Shown: piece by piece, positions 61,221-64,000 of the stretch | Layout of the letters: each line of letters begins with the position of its first letter | Numbering within the stretch: the first letter of the stretch is position 1 | NCBI RefSeq assembly: GCF_964340395.1 | Contig: NC_135550.1 | Location: 15,140,408 to 15,204,407, forward strand | Source: Glandiceps talaboti | Lineage: Eukaryota; Hemichordata; Enteropneusta; Spengelidae | Direction: 5' to 3' | Length of the DNA: 64,000 bases | Program-made: the position numbers and the translations under genes | Notes under the pieces: generated by a model | Told to the model about the DNA's origin: nothing | Database searches by the model: none | Seen by the model: only the letters and a program-made list of their open reading frames with translations

Positions 61221-61421
61221 TTGAATATAGTGATACAATCACTGGGATCAAGGTATGTTAAAAAGCATCACAGGGGTATCCATGACAAATCGATTTTGTG
61301 GTATCTAAGTGATAATATTACAGCACAAATCTACGACATGCTAGCAGTGAGGGATTGCTGTCAATCCGTCTTTATTTCATATCCCAACTTGAGACAGCAT
61401 TTTTTTGAAAAAAAACCCTAA
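61221..61421 (+). CDS. possible plus-strand terminal exon (66 codons)
   Basis: A strong acceptor (ttgtctttcccag) opens directly into a frame of 66 codons ending in TAA, reading LNIVIQSLGSRYVKKHHRGI, then HDKSILWYLSDNITAQIYDM, LAVRDCCQSVFISYPNLRQH and FFEKKP. Composition is clearly protein-like. An internal gtatgt donor at 61251 offers an alternative. No poly(A) signal was seen close by. Unassigned. Confidence 0.4.
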   Translation: MNIVIQSLGSRYVKKHHRGIHDKSILWYLSDNITAQIYDMLAVRDCCQSVFISYPNLRQHFFEKKP

Positions 61422-61904
61422 ATCTAAATGGTACTATGATATAAAACCACATTGTATATAATATATCCATGTTGATTGGGTACCTTAAAGGCGAGTATAA
61501 AATCACCCATTGTGCTTATAGTATGGCTGGTTTAAGCATGTACACAGTCTAACATGAGACACCATTTTATTTTTTTGAGGTCTCTCTCTAAAAAGAAATA
61601 GTAATATTACATCATAATATCATAACTAGGCAAAGCCCATAAGCTCGCGCAGGGTAGATTCATTTGTGACCGGCTGTCTGGGCCAGGGTTGATGCACTTG
61701 ATTTGGGTCATTTTCCAGGGGTATTGACCATCAAAATTTATTTTATTGAATGACAACTAATTCTCTTACATGGACGAGAAGTAAAGCAAGTCAACACTCT
61801 ATGCAGTTGTTGGTTTCAAAAACCATCACAGCCATTAGATTAATATTGTTCATTTTCAATAAGCCAACTTATCATAGACCCTCCACCAACGTACGTTGGT
61901 CTTT

Positions 61905-62205
61905 GGATAATTCAACTCGATGATTTAGGAATGTTACTGTACCAACAAACATAGGAAAGTAGATATTCTTTTTAAAACATGTAAAAAAAAACAATTATTG
62001 ACAATACTGTCAAAACCACACTTCCACAACCCGGAAATTAAACTGCGCTATGTCATCAGTGGTCCTTATCTCAAACTATCAAATAGTGTAACAATTTCTC
62101 TTTGAGGTACAGTGATGCCTCGATACTCGTTACAATGTTACGATAATCGTGCCAACAGGCCTACTGTTACAATATTGCAATGCATGGTGATGTTATGTCG
62201 CCTAT
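61905..62205 (+). repeat. dispersed repeat, second copy of 47245-47545
   Basis: gatttaggaatgttactgta, cacttccacaacccggaaat, gtcatcagtggtcctta and cctactgttacaatattgca follow the same order. It has about 40 bases extra (gaggtacagtgatgcctcga) and is followed by a GC-rich patch at 62220-62400. Confidence 0.82.
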
Positions 62206-62688
62206 GATATACGATGATACGGTAGCGCGTGGAGAATGCCCATAGTATATGGAAGGCGCATGCGTAGTCAGTGCGCGCCACAATGCATCATTGGGAGAAC
62301 CACCAAATGTTTTCGCATAGTATATACGACGTGCATGCGTACTAGTCATTGAGCCGCTTCGCGGCAGCTTCGCTGCCGCTGCACGAGCTATTATCGGAGC
62401 AGGAACTATCCATGTAGCTGTATGCCTTGATATAAGTATAAAATTACTCCTCTCTATAAGAACAAGTACGTTTATGCAGTTTCACATGTGTTGTGTCTCT
62501 ATGGTCCTGTTATGAATGAAAACATTTCAGTGGGTGTACTTAAAATCATATTATTAAATCATTTCAATATTTAGTTTGCTGAAATGCAATGTTACATATC
62601 TCCTGGTTACGAAAGGTGATTAAACTTTTCATTATGGAATAGAATTGTATAGGAAGTTTTATATTTAGAACAAACATACATGTGAGAG

Positions 62689-62699
62689 CCCCCCCCCCC

Positions 62700-62730
<31 letters not shown>
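62689..62730. repeat. poly-C followed by poly-A
   Basis: Ten C then about 30 A. The same C-then-A composition occurs at 63778-63813, and a similar patch at 35798-35830. These may be tails of a retro-element class, or simple-sequence growth. Confidence 0.8.
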
Positions 62731-62733
<3 letters not shown>

Positions 62734-63148
62734 CTTGTGGTCAGGACATTTTGTCTAAAGTGGTGCGATGACACAAATTTAATTTTTTTTAATTTAATTT
62801 TTTTATGTTATTCTCAACAAACCTGTCGCTAAATCTACTATTTATCTCAGACAATATGAGCCAGATGTTGATATTTTGGGGACAAACAACACCTCAATCT
62901 ATCACCATGAAGCTCAAGATGGCCAACAATGCATTGTAGAATGCCATCCGGTGAAATAGTGAAAAAAATAAATCAATTTTGAACAACAATAAGAATTACA
63001 TTAGGCAGGCTAAAACAAGCATGTGACGATTCTATTCAGTGCTAACTGTGCAATATACTCACACAAAAATAGGATATTGTTACAACTGCTGACGTCAGAC
63101 ATTTTGAAATGTGTAAAAAAACACACATTGGAGAATTGTATTACTTAC

Positions 63149-63172
63149 CAGTACAATGATACAGTATGTGTG
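63149..63172 (-). CDS. possible upstream microexon of the minus-strand gene
   Basis: Acceptor acaatgtccccgcag and perfect donor gtaagt frame 24 nt reading HTYCIIVL with phase 0 in and 0 out, which would suit the exon at 56084. A longer version back to an earlier AG reads IIYTMSPQHTYCIIVL. Support is splice signals only. Confidence 0.25.
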
Positions 63173-63777
63173 CTGCGGGGACATTGTGTATATGATTACT
63201 GTATTGTTACAGTTGTACTAAACATGAACTGAAATGCTTGGGGCAATGTAGTGGGCTTTGAACAAAACATACTATAGCTATTTCTGAACCAAATTTCAGC
63301 ATCTAAAGTTTATATTCGAATGGCACATTTTTATTTTTTTATTTATAACTTTTAAATATGAGATACACACAGTCAAACATTTGATTAGCTGCATGATTTT
63401 CATATTTGGAGCGACAAAATTCATGATATATTTGTGAATTGAAATACACACACATATGATGTCTGGTTGAAAGGATTCGGTGACCTTAACTCAGGCTAGC
63501 ACAGCTAACAATCAGCTCACCATGTTAAGTTATTTTTGCTTGTTCACTGTCTAATATAAGAAATACTTAAAATAAAAACTTAAAATATTCTAAAATTGAC
63601 AAAAAATAATGCAAGCTATCCAAAAATTGAACGAAAACATAAAGCTATCCAAAACTTGAGAAAAAAAAACCATAGAGTTATCCAAAAATTAATTACATAT
63701 ACCATGACCTATCCGAAAATTAACAAAAGACTCAAATCTATCCAAAATTGACAAAAAATGTAAGCAATCTAATAATC

Positions 63778-63830
63778 CCCCCCCCCCCCAAAAAAAAAAA
63801 AAAAAAAAAAAAAAACCAAAAAAAAAAAAC
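63778..63830. repeat. poly-C / poly-A tract at the right edge
   Basis: About 12 C followed by about 26 A and mixed A-rich sequence. The surrounding 63570-63900 is an (ATCCAAAAATTGA)-like degenerate repeat (ctatccaaaaattgac recurs six or more times). Confidence 0.75.
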
Positions 63831-64000
63831 CAACAACCCTGTAAGCTGTATAAAAATTGACAAAAAGGTAACGTTAAAAAATGAAGAATATCTTAAATAT
63901 TTGGGAACAGCAAATTATATCACCAACAATTATGGCTCACTGAACATAAGTTTCAAGTCAGTTCTGTCAATAACAAAATTTTATGGCTGGAAAAAAGGAA

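Overview
The window is metazoan nuclear DNA. It is AT-rich and contains one 100-base assembly gap (38591-38690). It is crowded with microsatellites, minisatellites, hairpin MITE-like elements and other dispersed repeats, and it carries one decayed CR1/L2-type LINE. Coding sequence occurs only as short exons with GT/AG splice sites. There are no operons, no bacterial signals, and no convincing tRNA or rRNA. The repeat style and single-read-scaffold look suggest a marine invertebrate, but I cannot name the taxon from sequence alone.

The main result is a split gene on the minus strand that simple ORF listing misses, because its exons are 19-150 nt long. Reading from about 56.2 kb down to about 8.0 kb I could chain 21 exons (the last is weak). 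Each has a plausible acceptor and donor, and the reading phase matches at every junction. Exons lie at 56084-56176, 54905-54937, 54770-54861, 53643-53665, 53392-53447, 53275-53330, 52279-52428, 50659-50731, 48877-48941, 48552-48631, 41793-41866, 39376-39513, 37328-37346, 36724-36772, 29805-29877, 11488-11600, 10809-10851, 8619-8727, 8405-8549, 8248-8277 and tentatively 7956-8151. The conceptual product (about 500 residues of the C-terminal part) has several N-glycosylation sequons, then a single hydrophobic helix encoded at 8405-8549, then a basic juxtamembrane stretch and a short acidic tail. That is the layout of a type I membrane glycoprotein. I do not recognise the family. CatSper-type auxiliary subunits share this layout, but that is only a guess. 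The 5' end is not found; a 24-nt exon at 63149-63172 may belong upstream.

Left edge (1-0.6 kb): the last two exons of a plus-strand gene (140-169 and 228-321) with a polyadenylation signal at 558-563, convergent with the minus-strand gene. From 0.6 to 8 kb: repeats and intergenic DNA. From 8 to 56 kb: exons of the minus-strand gene separated by introns that hold nearly all the repeats. The 18.2-kb intron between 11600 and 29805 and the introns around 30-36 kb also hold weaker coding-like segments on both strands, including a small SAP-like ORF at 34651-34977. From 56 to 64 kb: two plus-strand coding-like exons (57433-57535 and 61221-61421), a second copy of a palindromic composite transposon, and repeats.

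Mobile DNA highlights: a composite element made of a long palindrome plus a 23-bp-TIR module, present as a 1.08-kb and a 0.38-kb copy; a hairpin element whose arms are themselves tandem arrays, flanked by an exact 9-bp duplication (23369-23814); a 457-bp TIR element inserted inside a 37-bp minisatellite (22118-22574); and a TTAA-ended hairpin family with two full copies and one half copy.
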